DNA of 64,000 nucleotides, taken from assembly GCF_023101765.2 (NCBI RefSeq), contig NC_064215.1, positions 11,160,001 to 11,224,000 on the forward strand, given 5' to 3'. Source of the stretch: Spodoptera frugiperda (lineage: Eukaryota; Arthropoda; Insecta; Lepidoptera; Noctuidae). The notes under the pieces are model-generated. The model saw only the letters and a list, made by a program, of their open reading frames with translations. It did not search any database and was not told where the DNA came from. The position numbers were made by a program, and so were the translations under genes. The number at the start of each line of letters is the position of its first letter. Within the stretch, counting starts at the first letter, position 1. This document shows positions 1 through 11,900 of this stretch, in pieces.

Positions 1-306
1 AAATAACTGTAAACAACCTATGTGATACACAATTAGGGTGCAGCGTGCCAGTTACCTTGCCCTAAAAATGGGACACACAATCAGACCTTGTTACACCCAC
101 AATTTCACTATAAAAATAAAACAGACAATACCAAACTCTAAACCAATAGCAATAGGGACCATGCTGCTGTAACATAGCTGCCTATCATATATTAAAATAC
201 ATAGATAAATAAAATTTATCTAATACACTCTTAAGATAATAATATGAACTGATTAAATATTTACAGCATGGTGTATTTACTTTACACCATTAGACGAAGA
301 ATGAGT
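1..306 (-). other. 3' flank of the TRPML gene
   Basis: AT-rich sequence downstream of the TRPML stop codon on the minus strand. It probably contains the 3' UTR, but I could not place a convincing poly(A) signal. No other gene is visible here. Confidence 0.4.
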
Positions 307-2115
307 TTATAAGTTTAAGTTTGAACTGCCTCCGCCTATCTTTGAGTATGCACTTCTGTAGAAATTGCAACAGAAGAGAGAATTCATAATTGCGTTCAGG
401 GACGTTGAACTTTGGGTCCTGTAAAGACCTGAGGAAACCTCCTCCAAGTTCGCTTCCCCAATAAACTGCTGCAAGTCACTCTTAGGGAACCCATCCTTAT
501 AATACTGCTTAATAGTATCATAAGCATCCATAATAACAGATATGAACAAACTGAGCACTACGTAAATATACAAACTTATAAAAGAATATAAGTACACACG
601 GCTAAACCACCAAAGCATTGGTGATTTCTTTGACATTATCGAGAATGTCGCAAACATGTCATCTCCGTTTATCAAGGAGAAAAGACACTCGGAGGTTGTT
701 GCTAAAGACCTGAATTTCATGTGGTACGGACCTAAGATTAGCCAACCGCAGAACATGAATCCAGCATACAGCAGCAACGCACAAACTGAGAATCTGAAGA
801 TCTTCGGAGCTGCTTTCTTCAATGTAAGTATCACTACGTTATAAGTCTTGAAGAATCCAAGATATCTCAATACTCCAAACCATACAAGGAGGTTACCAGT
901 ACCGAGGAAGAGGGAACAGACATTCCACTGGTCATTTGTAAACTGGTTTCGTTCAATCTGTTCCTTTATTGCTGATCCCATAATGATAAGTATGTCATTG
1001 ACTATGATCATGATGTACCAGATATTGAGGAACTCCAGTCTGCCTTCCATACTCAAATCCCTGTTGTAAGCTCTCCTAAAGAACTGCACAGTTAACTCCT
1101 TCAATAACTGAGCTCTATAGATGGCTCTGCTGCACAAAATAAAAGATATAGCACATATCAGGATAACTAGAATATTCAGTATACTTCTCAGGACTTGATC
1201 TATTTTGTTATCCGTAATGTATGCGGTGTCTCCTTTGCAAGTCAATTTGTATGGCTCTGCCTCCAAAATTAGAGACATTTGTCCATCATGGTCTTCATTA
1301 TCGAAAATGATTTCAATATCAAATCTGTAACAATCTGGAGGAGTGATCGGTCCTGCCGCTCTAAAGTTAATTGTTTTCAGTGAAAACATTAGTTTAGCCC
1401 GGACCAATGATGCAAAACTTATGTTTAAGCCTGCTTTCTCAATAAATGATTGGGAACGAAACACTTCATTGTCCTTTTTCGTAAAGTTCACGCAGTTTTC
1501 AACTATTTCTGAGTTGAATTCGTAACTCTCATTAAAGCCATTGATTATACCTTGTTTGTAGTTGTACTGACAAAATACTGGAGGAGGTTTGATGTTGCTT
1601 TCATCATTATAGGAGTATGGACCTATAGCATTTGTTAAATTGCTGTACCCATCATAAGCGTAGTCTAAGGTGTTATAGAACTCTTCAATTTTGTATACTG
1701 CGAGAGGTCCAGCACCTGGAGGGTAGGCGTTAATTTCTCTTGTGGAGTCCCAACCAAGGAGGAATAGATGTGAAAACGTGATCCTGTTGTCCCACGTGTA
1801 GTTGACGTGATTATATCTGTTGTGTGCAAACAAACAAAGCTGAAACGTAACTAGGACAATCTTTATGACCTGCACAACAAACTTGTAAGGGAACTTCCTC
1901 TTGGCCTTCCATTTCTCGATCGGGTTCATGAAGAAAAACTGTAGCTTACGTCGCATTTTTTCTTCCATTTGATTGAGCTCGTTGAAGGAAGTCGGTCGCT
2001 GTGGGGAATTACCTTGGTGATGGTTTACAAGGTTAATTTCACTGGTTCCCGCAATTTTTGGCTCATCTTCGCCCTCCGAGCACGTCGTCTCCTCCGTGGA
2101 CGTGATGTTATCCAT
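307..2115 (-). CDS. trpml: TRPML/mucolipin endolysosomal cation channel
   Basis: A single-exon reading frame of 602 residues, close to fly and vertebrate mucolipins in length. Mucolipins release Ca2+ and other cations from late endosomes and lysosomes and are gated by PI(3,5)P2. Visible in order: a cytosolic N-terminus with a basic stretch (residues 68-75, KWKAKRKF) that fits the phosphoinositide site; TM1 at about 79-98; a large luminal loop (about 99-309) with N-glycosylation sequons near 105, 159, 195, 210 and 231 and cysteines at 182, 208, 262 and 293; the PPGAGP motif at 132-137; TM2 at about 310-330, TM3 at 364-382, TM4 at 400-420, TM5 at 440-462; a pore loop with the diagnostic NGDD filter at 483-486; and TM6 at about 505-530. 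A CC pair at 582-583 resembles the palmitoylated cysteines of vertebrate members. The start is the first methionine before a conserved N-terminal region. The gene is intact, has no coding introns, and is divergent from AUP1. Family assignment is firm; mucolipin subtype is not. Confidence 0.96.
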   Translation of the reverse strand: MDNITSTEETTCSEGEDEPKIAGTSEINLVNHHQGNSPQRPTSFNELNQMEEKMRRKLQFFFMNPIEKWKAKRKFPYKFVVQVIKIVLVTFQLCLFAHNRYNHVNYTWDNRITFSHLFLLGWDSTREINAYPPGAGPLAVYKIEEFYNTLDYAYDGYSNLTNAIGPYSYNDESNIKPPPVFCQYNYKQGIINGFNESYEFNSEIVENCVNFTKKDNEVFRSQSFIEKAGLNISFASLVRAKLMFSLKTINFRAAGPITPPDCYRFDIEIIFDNEDHDGQMSLILEAEPYKLTCKGDTAYITDNKIDQVLRSILNILVILICAISFILCSRAIYRAQLLKELTVQFFRRAYNRDLSMEGRLEFLNIWYIMIIVNDILIIMGSAIKEQIERNQFTNDQWNVCSLFLGTGNLLVWFGVLRYLGFFKTYNVVILTLKKAAPKIFRFSVCALLLYAGFMFCGWLILGPYHMKFRSLATTSECLFSLINGDDMFATFSIMSKKSPMLWWFSRVYLYSFISLYIYVVLSLFISVIMDAYDTIKQYYKDGFPKSDLQQFIGEANLEEVSSGLYRTQSSTSLNAIMNSLFCCNFYRSAYSKIGGGSSNLNL

Positions 2116-2969
2116 CGATAAAGCTTCTATAATAATTTTCGTTGATAATAAACAAAGGTCAGGTGATATACAAACATTTATTTTCGCGTTAAAACAACTC
2201 TACCTTTGCGTATGTGATTTCTATTGAACACTTATTATGAAAACTATTCAACGACTATCCTTACGTCGTCAAATATGTAAAGAATTTAATTATTCTTGAT
2301 TCTTTTGTTCCAAGGTATTTTGTTGGATACCCATTTATTTTATTTGTCACTGACACAACATGACACCATCACAGATTCGAGTACGAAAATAAAATATGAC
2401 TTGACTTGATAAGTTGACAGTAGTCAGTACTGTCATGCAACAGCAGGCTTTTTATTTTATTTTTGTTCAGTATATTAATTTCTTGATACTAAATATTTAA
2501 TTATTCTTTAGCTAGTTCTTTAGAATGTGAGGTTTAGTAATGATAAAAAAACATAGAACTACATAAAACAGAAATACTACTTCTACCCAACTTTTACCTT
2601 GGACATTTTGATATTATTTTATTTAGTTAAATCATTGATCTATATCAAAAATAAACCATGTAAAACGTACTATGAAAGCCTCAGTTTGGTTTTTGTTTCA
2701 GTGAAAAAGGGGTACTGAGGATTTTGCTTGATTTTTGTTGAGTCTTTCTAAAAATTTTAAGGCGAGTTTACAATAGCGGTTCTCTATGATAGTGTTGACA
2801 GATGTGGCTGCTATCGAGTTGTCAAAATTTTCTGATGCAGTCCGTAGTCTATGGTCAATGTCGTAGATACACATCACGATATTGGAGAAAAGTTCGAAAT
2901 TTTTAATTTTATGCAGTCAAAAATAGCACAGGAAGCAATATAGTAGTTTGTTTTGCTACACAAACAGCT
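2116..2969. promoter_or_regulatory. Shared divergent promoter region, TRPML / AUP1
   Basis: About 850 bases separate the start codon of TRPML (minus) from that of AUP1 (plus), so this stretch must hold both 5' UTRs and the core promoters. I see no clear TATA box. I also see no CACGTG E-box of the type TFEB/MITF uses on vertebrate lysosomal genes. Role is inferred from position. Confidence 0.55.
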
Positions 2970-5900
2970 ATGGCTTTAACAGTGGACAAATTGATGAACG
3001 ACGAAAGGTATAAAGTGCATTTTATTATCGCATACCTACGTGTTTGCTATTTTTTCAAGGGAAAGTTTGCAGTATAATCTGAAAAGTATTACATGTAAAA
3101 TCCAATGAAATTTCGCAGTGTTCGTAGTTAGCATGTGAGGAAAATGTCGTGACGTAACTGAATAATGAAGCTAATGTGTTGTGCGAATATTATAGAGTGG
3201 TAAATTGGAGGAAATTGCAAGTGAAATGTAAATAATGTAAACTTTTGTAATGTTTACACATTCATTCTTTATCCAAGCATCACGCAGTGTTAGTGCCAGT
3301 ATTGTGTTGTAACGCCTGATTTGTAACCACTGAAACACATTGCAGTGAGGATCGAAAATATTTTCATGAAAAATGTCATTTTTATTACTGTGACCATGAC
3401 CTGGGTGTCATACTCTAATAATTTATATCAAGGATTGAATTAAAATGTAGTAGTAACTTGGCCAACAATACTATTATAATTAATTTACTGAATTTATTTT
3501 CTGTTTCCTATGTATTGTTTAATTTATATTTAAAATTGCTATTTACTAACAAAGACTTCATAATTGCATGCATTATAGACTAAACTTGCTGATTATAATT
3601 ACAAATGAATTCATTAAGATTCAAATATAATCATATTTTTTTATAATTATTGACAATGACTTGCTTGCAATAGATATAAAAGTAAGATTACCTATTTTGT
3701 TCATTGTTATCATGAAATATTTCTTACTTGTTGTTTATCACTACATAATATGCCTATATAATGTTAGTGAAATTTCTAGAAAAATGCCATTTTTCTGCAG
3801 ATTAATTTGTTTTTATGTCTGTATATCTTAGGAAACAATGAAAACAATGTCTTATTTTGTATCAGCTTCTGCCAGTGGCTTCACTCGCCTTCCCATGGGA
3901 TAAAAGTATCCTATCACTCAACTCAGCTCATACCCTGTCTGTATACCAAATTTCATCAAAATCCATTCACTGGTTTTAGTGTGATTGATGGACAAACATC
4001 CAAACAAACAAACTTTCACATTTGTAATATTTGTGTGATACCATGATTGAATATTTTACAACAAACACTGCCAAACATCTGTGGATATCTTGTGGCTGAT
4101 ATGATAAATGATAATCAAGATGCTGTTTGGGGTTTAGTTAAAATATAAATAATTCTCTTTGTCAATAGTTTGATTATTCATGCATAGTTAGCTGTAAATG
4201 TTGTTGTCATATTGTTTTAAAAAATGAGATTTTGGGATGACTGTTAATTTAGTTGATAATCATGATAAACTAAAGTCATATTTAATAGCTTCACAAAGAA
4301 CTAGGTAGAAGTATCAGGAAGGTTAATCAGGTGACATCATGGTCAAATGCCTGTCTAGTTTTAGAAAAAAAAAACAATGTTATTAGTTCATCATAGACAG
4401 GTTTTAAGGCTAACACAGGATAAACACACACCATCCTATTAAGTATAAAAAAAAACATTCTATGTTCAGCAGTGAATGTCTTGTGGTTAATATGATGATA
4501 ATGATGATGACAGATTTTATTTTAATATGATAAAGTTTGTATGTATGTTTGTTTATTTATTACTCCTTCACTCAAAATCTGCTGTAGGTATTGGGATGAA
4601 AGGGGTTTGAGTAACTTTGTATGGACTTGTGGCGTCATTTTTTTTTTCAGCGGCCACCAATAATTTTCATGTTACTTTGTTCTGCTGTGTTCATTACACA
4701 TATATGTTCAATTATTTTTATCCTAAGTTATATCGAAGCTGAGATATTTGAGTTTGAAGAATTTAAAAATATAGTCTATAAATACTTCAATTACCGTCCT
4801 GTGTGAAAAAAATCTTAGTTATTGTGTATATTATTAGAAGATTGATATTAGTTATTGGCTTTACTGTTTCTCGACCTCTCGTCTGTCAATGTGACGTTAG
4901 TATATGCCCGTTGGGCCCTAGGAAATAATAAAAACACAGTTTTATACCTAATTGCATTTTTTTACATGATTTTTAAAAACACATTTACATATTAACTTTC
5001 TTCGTCCATTTCGTTCTCAATGTCATGTCGAATAATGGTATCTAAAAATTGTGCCGGCTGAGTCAGATTATTTTGATATCTGCCCCATGCCATGTACCAT
5101 ATAATAGACATTATATGCGAACAGCAGCCTGTCAAATTATACGATCTACGACGAGTGCCGCCAACACGATTTAAGCTGCGTCGGCAATAGATACAAAATG
5201 CATCGTTAAGTACATCCATGGCGTTATACTAAATCGTAAGAATATCAGAGTCCAAAGAGCTATGCTGGGTCAGTCAATGAAATGTCAATGAAATGTCCAA
5301 TGAAATGCCAAGTCGTTATAATTATCCACAAGTCCACGAGAGATTAGAAGCGTAAAAAGTAACACACAACAGTAAGGGACGAGCTGTTACTGTTACTACA
5401 CACCATCGGCCCATAGATTTTGGGGGTCCGTTCGGTTCATCTACGTCACTGTATTTGAATTATTTTATTTAGCATTCCTAAAAAAATATGGCAGACACCC
5501 AAAAGAGTGCAATAACATATAATAACTTCTTCGATTTCAATGACCAATATAAAACCAAATATCTCAGTTCCGATATGGTTTAGAGAAATATGGCCATAAT
5601 AGCTTTTGATCGCTGTATTCTGTTCATTCATAATATTTAAGTTTCATTACTGGCCGCTCAATTTCAAAACGACGCCAACTTTACCCAAACCCCATAGGGG
5701 TAGATTATGATCTGGAATAACATATAGGCTACTTTTTATTCCTTGGGAATGTGGGCAAAGCCACTGGGAGAAGATAGGTTTTTATAGGAATTTTTTCTAA
5801 CAATTTTTTTCTTTTTGTTTTTAGATTTAGCGGTGACAGTGTCCTACATTTCCTCCTGTATCTACCGTTTGGTATATTACTATTGTCATTCAGAGTGTTC

Positions 5901-8900
5901 TTGGCGCTGGTACTATGGATCGCGTCAATTATATTGCCGAACAAATCGGCAGTCAGGCAAATGCTGTCTACACTTGCATGCTGGACATTTGGTATGAAAC
6001 CTTTTTTTTATTTTTTTGTATTCTGTCTGTATAAAATTCTCTCATTCGAGAGGTAATTTCTCGTTACATTGCCTAAGAATTACCTATATTTGCGTTTTAA
6101 ATCAATTAAAACTAAAACTTTAATATGCAAATCAGATAAATATATAATACAAATTAATCCAGTAATGTTGACCTCAATACACTAATGAACTTGGTGTGAT
6201 ATTGAAAATCAAAACATGATGTTGTATTTTTATTTTTTGTAAATAATGTTTTTACAAATTACAACATACAAATAGATATTAGATATTATTTATAAAGCAG
6301 ATGAAAAGACCCAGAAATTTGTCTGAAGTATATTCAGTACATTCTACTCGACGACGACGACTCGACGACGGGCAGCGACGATTGCTTACCATCAGGTGAT
6401 TCGGCTGCTCGTTTACCGGCTTATTCCATAAAAAATAAATTAAAATAAGTACTTGTATGTTTACAGTTCTATGGTATGAGTTAATTTTCTTTGTATTACA
6501 GGTGTTTATGTGAAACTAAAGGGTACCCGTGACCCGCGCTGTAGTGTTCTGGTGGCCAACTACGTGTCTTGTCTAGATTCTCTAGCTGCCTCCCATGTGC
6601 TTGGTACAATCAGCGTAAGTTTGCAAAATATACTTTTATTCAACTATGCATGAAGCAAGTACAAAGAGGAGATGCCATAATGTTATTGTGCACTGTGACT
6701 AAACAATGGGCCCTGCCCAAATGATATTATAAATCAAAAGGTGTAGATAGGTATTAGGTAATAAGCAAGTAAAAAGTAGTACATTAAAATATGAATAATT
6801 GGCAACATGTTTGTATTATGGGACTGTATGTTGGAAAATAATAATATAAACTTTATTGTACACCTTTTACAATTCAGACAATAAATATAAATAGCGCTAA
6901 GTGGATGGTAGGGTACAAAGGCGGCCTTATCGCTTACAGCGATCTCTTCCAGGCAACCTTTGGGTGGACGGAGATGGTGAATGTTAGTGGAGGTGGTTCT
7001 GGGTGTACTTACAACTTAAATATATGAATATACAATTACATACATACACAAATACATACATATACATACATTCATACATACATACATACAAACATACATA
7101 CATACATACATACATACATACATACAAACATATATACACAAGAAATAATAATTATGTTACAAATGACAAGAAGATGTGACAGCAGAAAGAAAACGACTGC
7201 GACTGAAGGAAATAATGACGCTGTGTTACAGCTTGGAAAGATAGTGATCCTTCACGAGCACCTTAAACGAAGCGAGCGACTGTGCCTGCCTCACCAAAAG
7301 CGGTAGCGCATTCCACAGCCGCACGGCTCGAACCGTAAAAGATTGGTCAAAGGCTCTGCTTTCATGTTGAGGCATCTCAAGCTTGAGTCTCTCCGATGAC
7401 CGTACTGGTCTAGAATGTGTGTCATGACAGAACCTGAAACGTTCCTTGAGGTAATGGGGGGTAGCAGGATTGAACAGTATATTGTATAGAAGAGATAAGA
7501 TATGAGTATTCCGGCGAAGGCGAATCGGCAGCCACTTGAGTTTCGTGCGATATTCGGAAATGTGGTCATATTTGCGTAATCCAAATATGAACCATATACA
7601 AAAATTTTGGAGTCGCTCAAGTTTATCTAACTGCGCTTCGGTAAGATCCGGATAGCTGACATCGGCATAATCGAGAATGGGAAGGAGAAGTGATTGAGCT
7701 AGCGCAATTTTAGTAGCAGTTGGAAGAAAGTTACGAAGTCTGCACATAGACTTCGCAGATGCAAACATTTTTCGACTGACTTGTCCTAGTTGAGGTCCCC
7801 AGGAAAAGTCTTGGTCCAAAACAATACCCAAGTCCTTTACAGTATCACTGTATGGTATTGTAGTACCGTCGAAAACTATGGGTGGCATCTGTGTCCACGC
7901 GATCTTGCATCGTAAACGAGGGCTACCGACAACAATGACCTGGGTCTTCGTGGGATTCACCTTTAGGCCGTAGGCCGTACTCCATTCAGATATACGAGCC
8001 AAGTCAGTGTTGACCATCTTGACTGCTTCGGAAAATTCATCAGGAGGTGCTTGTGAGTAAATTTGCAGGTCGTCGGCATACAGGTGGTAGGAAGAGAGAA
8101 GTTCATTAGAGATAGAATTTATAAAAATTGCGAAGAGTAAAGGAGAAAGAACGCCCCCCTGCGGTACGCCAGCAGCCGTATCAGACCAGGAAGAGTATGA
8201 ACCCTCAACGGCAACACGCTGCCGGCGGCCACACAGGTAACTACGAAAGAAATCAATCACAGTTGGAGATATGTTGAGAGAGCTCAGTATTCCAAGCAGT
8301 ATGTCGAAATCGACGGTATTGAAGGCGTTGCTGAAATCCAGCAAGGTGAGGAGAGTTAAATTACCGTTTTCAATACCGGATCGTATGTCATCGGTGATGT
8401 GGACTAGAGCCGTAGTGGTACTATGTCCCGGACGAAACCCGGATTGGTAGGGATTAAGGAGACGGTGTTTGGTAAGGAAAGCACTAAGCTGGTTATAGAT
8501 TAGACGTTCAAGGACTTTGGAAAGGAAAGGTAAAATAGAAATTGGACGGTAGTCGGAAAAGGATTCAGGGTTTGGTTTTTGGGTAGTGGTGTGATTTGCG
8601 CCTCCTTCCATGCAGAAGGAAAAACGCAACTGGATAAGGAATAGTTAAGGATATGGCAGATGACAGGAAGGATCTCGTCCAGGACAGGGAGTGTCATCTT
8701 ACGGCTGACACTGTCACTCCCTACTGCATTGGAACTGATGGATACAATGCTCTTTCTAACATCACAAGCTGTGACTTGACTAAAGAAGAATGGTGAGTAG
8801 TCGGGAGAGGGAAGAGAAGAAAGATAGTGTAAAGTCTTAGACTTTATAGACCCATTAATATAGGGTGAAGAGGAGAAGTGTTTATTTAAGGATTCGATAT

Positions 8901-11900
8901 CTAGATTGTTGGTGATAGGAGTTTGACGCTGTTTGCCAACTCCCATCGACCTTAGAAATGCCCAAACCTTGGCTGGGTTACCATTTTCTACGGACTCATG
9001 AATATGGCGGCGTTGAGCATCCCTACACATCCTGTTGCTCCGATTACGAGCTGCAATGTACTCATTACGGTTCAATGGATTCGGTTGACGTTTAAATTTG
9101 GCTTTCGCTGCTGCCTTTCTGCGAATCGCAACTCTGATCTCGTCTGTCAGCCACGGCGCTGGTACATGCTTCATTTTTACAGGTCGGATTGGGGCATGAA
9201 CGTCATACAATTCATTGAGTTTTTTGCTAAACACCTTGATTTTGTCATCAATTCCCTCAGCAGCAAGGAGCTCAGACCAGTCAATGCTGCCGGCATCCTC
9301 ACGAAGCCTGTCATGGTCCATGCCACCAAAATTGCGCTGAAGGAGAGTTTTAGGTTTAAATTTAGGAGGAGAGAGTTTGTAGGAAAGGAAGATAAGGTCA
9401 TGGTAGGAAAAGTTGTCAGCAGAACATTGTCCGTGCTTTACAACGTGCTGGTCAGACGAGACAAGGATAAGGTCAAGAAGAGAAGGTGAACAGTTAGGAA
9501 AGTGGTGAGTGGCACTTAGTGGAAGAAGAGACAAGTTGAAGGATTGAGCGATGGATTGAAGGGAAGAGGAGCGAGAATCCTGTTTCAGGAGACAGGTGTT
9601 AAAGTCACCCATAATTATGCTATGACTGTAAGAGGGAGTTAATTTTAGAAGTAAATTTTCGAATGAGGAGAAATAATCGACGCGTAAAGAAGGACAGTAA
9701 TAGACACCGAGCAATACTCTGGTATGTCGCAGAGTTAGCTCCAGGAAAAGATGTTCGCCAGCGTTCTGCGGCGGGGGCTGCGGTGACATATCAATTATTT
9801 TAAAGGAAATGTTTGCTCGAAGGTATATGGCAACACCGCCGCCGCCGCAGCTCGTACGATCATTTCTTACTAACTGGTATCCAGGTAGAGAGTAGGAAGT
9901 AGAGGGAAGACAGGGTTTTAACCAGGATTCAGAAACTAGGATTGCATGGATACTCTTACAGTCAAGATTTGCCAGCATATCGTGGTAATGAGCCGGAATA
10001 CTCTGTGCGTTTATATGGACTACATTTAGATTTTTCGGTACATCGGAGAAATGTGATTCAAGTGTGTCAGAAAGTGAAGGAAAACTGGTAAAGCTGTAAA
10101 AATAGAGAGGGACGTGGTTTGTAACGTCACACGCTCCCCGTAAAGGGTTACGCATTATGTTGAAGGGAAATCCAGTTATGACATCTCGTAGGATTTGCTT
10201 CATAAATGTATGTAATACCATATTTGTTACAGTTTATAGGTTTAGGACAATCTATTTACTTTACGTTACACATATTTTTTGTCCATTATTAAATTCCGTA
10301 TTTCTATACATTTAGCATAATTTCTAAACTCTATGCAATTTTTGATAATTTCCTAGTCGAAAAGTTTAGTTTTCCTTTCACGCGGGAAGTGGACATGAGT
10401 CCCCCCACTATGTAATTTCGTTATCAGCCATTCAATTGACGTGACCGGCAATTTATATTCAAGTTTAAATCAAAATGCTCAATCATTTGTTGCTTGGAGT
10501 TATCATTCAGCAATAAAATTCAATTAATGGGTCATTCAATTACATTCAACTTAATAACTGACCACATATTTGATTCAAACCAGTTTTAGTTTCATAAGTA
10601 CTCAACTCTTTTATACAATGTTTGTTACTGTTGGTCATTGTATTATACGTACCATACCATTGGGTACACTGGGAATGTCACCTTTGTAAAAAAGTGCATA
10701 CAAAAAAACTTTCAAAGGACAAACGCTGTCCAAATCTACCTTAGCCGAACATGATTTGACTAAAATGGCAGCATTTTATTTAAATTTTATCCTTATGCAT
10801 TAAATATGTATAAGTTTGGTGTATGGAATATATGCATTTGTATACTTTTTTTGAGGAAAGAAAATACAAATAACTCCTATGTTAGGCGTGGCTTGCGCTC
10901 ATGGAATTTAGATTTGTGTTTAGACTCTCTAGTAAATTTTATAATATAGGGATAAACAGCATTTTTGTGTTGTTCTCTGCAATTTTGTTCTTATCAATAG
11001 TAAAAGAATTTCTCAAATCTGTCTTTTAGTTAAGGAGCCTATGCAATGCAACAAAACAAGAAATAAAATCTATCTTCTTTATAATATTATTCTAGACTAA
11101 CGACCGGCCTCAGCTTCGCATGGGTGCAATGGTGATATATTAAGCATCTATTATACATAAAAATCTTACTCTTGAATCACTTTATTTATTAAAAAAACCG
11201 CATCAAAATCTTTGCGTAGTTTTAAAGATTTAAGCATACAAAGAGACATAGGGACAGAGAAAGCAACTTTGTTTTATACTATGTAGTGATAATTATGTTT
11301 TATTACGATGCGCTTTTTACGATTTCTCTCGGTAAATATGACTAAACGATATTAAAAGTCAATGAACCACTATTTACATATGTTTATGTTTTTATTAGTG
11401 CAGATGTCCTTACACTTATATGCTGATATTCTTATATCTGTATATAATTATCATACATATGTTTTATACGCTTGTTTGTATGCCTTTCAAGTTTTTTTAT
11501 AAAAGGAATTTCGAGTTGTCATTGACCTTTGGGACGTGAACAGTTAACGGTAAAATATCGCTGAATTAAAAAAAGAATTGATAAATATAATAACCCATAA
11601 ATATTATTTTAATGGCGTTATAAAAATAGAAAAATGGGAGTAAATCTCTACTCTTTGATTCTTGTTATGGAGTCTATCTATAGAAACAGTTATTTTTCTT
11701 TTATATATTACTTATGATAATGGTCTGAAGGTCAATCCATGAAGCAAATACAAAGGGAAGATGTCATAACTAAATTAATTTTTAACACAATGCGTGACAC
11801 TTACGGGGAGCGCGGGACGTTACAAACACACTCTATTTTCCATCTAGCGATTCCATACTACAAAAACGTTTTCAATTATCCACATTTCAGTGAGCCACTT

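Larger units (their letters stand above)
6841..10098 (-). mobile_element. Non-LTR retrotransposon (CR1/Jockey group), nearly whole ORF2
   Basis: Reads right to left. It encodes an APE-type endonuclease followed by reverse transcriptase. A 3' UTR with a (CATA)n tract and a conserved hairpin ends in AATAAAGTTTATATTAT. The 6-base AAAATA occurs at 6835-6840 and 10099-10104 and fits a target-site duplication. No ORF1/gag is present and the element starts just upstream of the endonuclease, so the copy is probably 5' truncated. A one-base loss in an A run (8576-8580) breaks ORF2 in two. It lies in AUP1 intron 3, antisense to the gene. Confidence 0.85.
6647..10218. mobile_element. MITE copy interrupted by a LINE
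   Basis: Left part 6647-6840 begins CATGAAGCAAGTACAAAGAG and right part 10099-10218 ends with the inverted partner of that sequence. Both parts align with the separate MITE at 11733-11995. The LINE at 6841-10098 separates them. Exact outer ends and the MITE's own target duplication are unclear. Confidence 0.75.

Noticed and set aside
656..1525. Plus-strand frames at 656, 848 and 1343
   Set aside because: They are antisense shadows of the TRPML coding region, without features of their own.
7291..7620. 109-residue minus-strand frame; also 8998-9489 plus and 9177-9401 minus
   Set aside because: Overlap the LINE ORF2 in other frames; the true RT/endonuclease frames carry all motifs.
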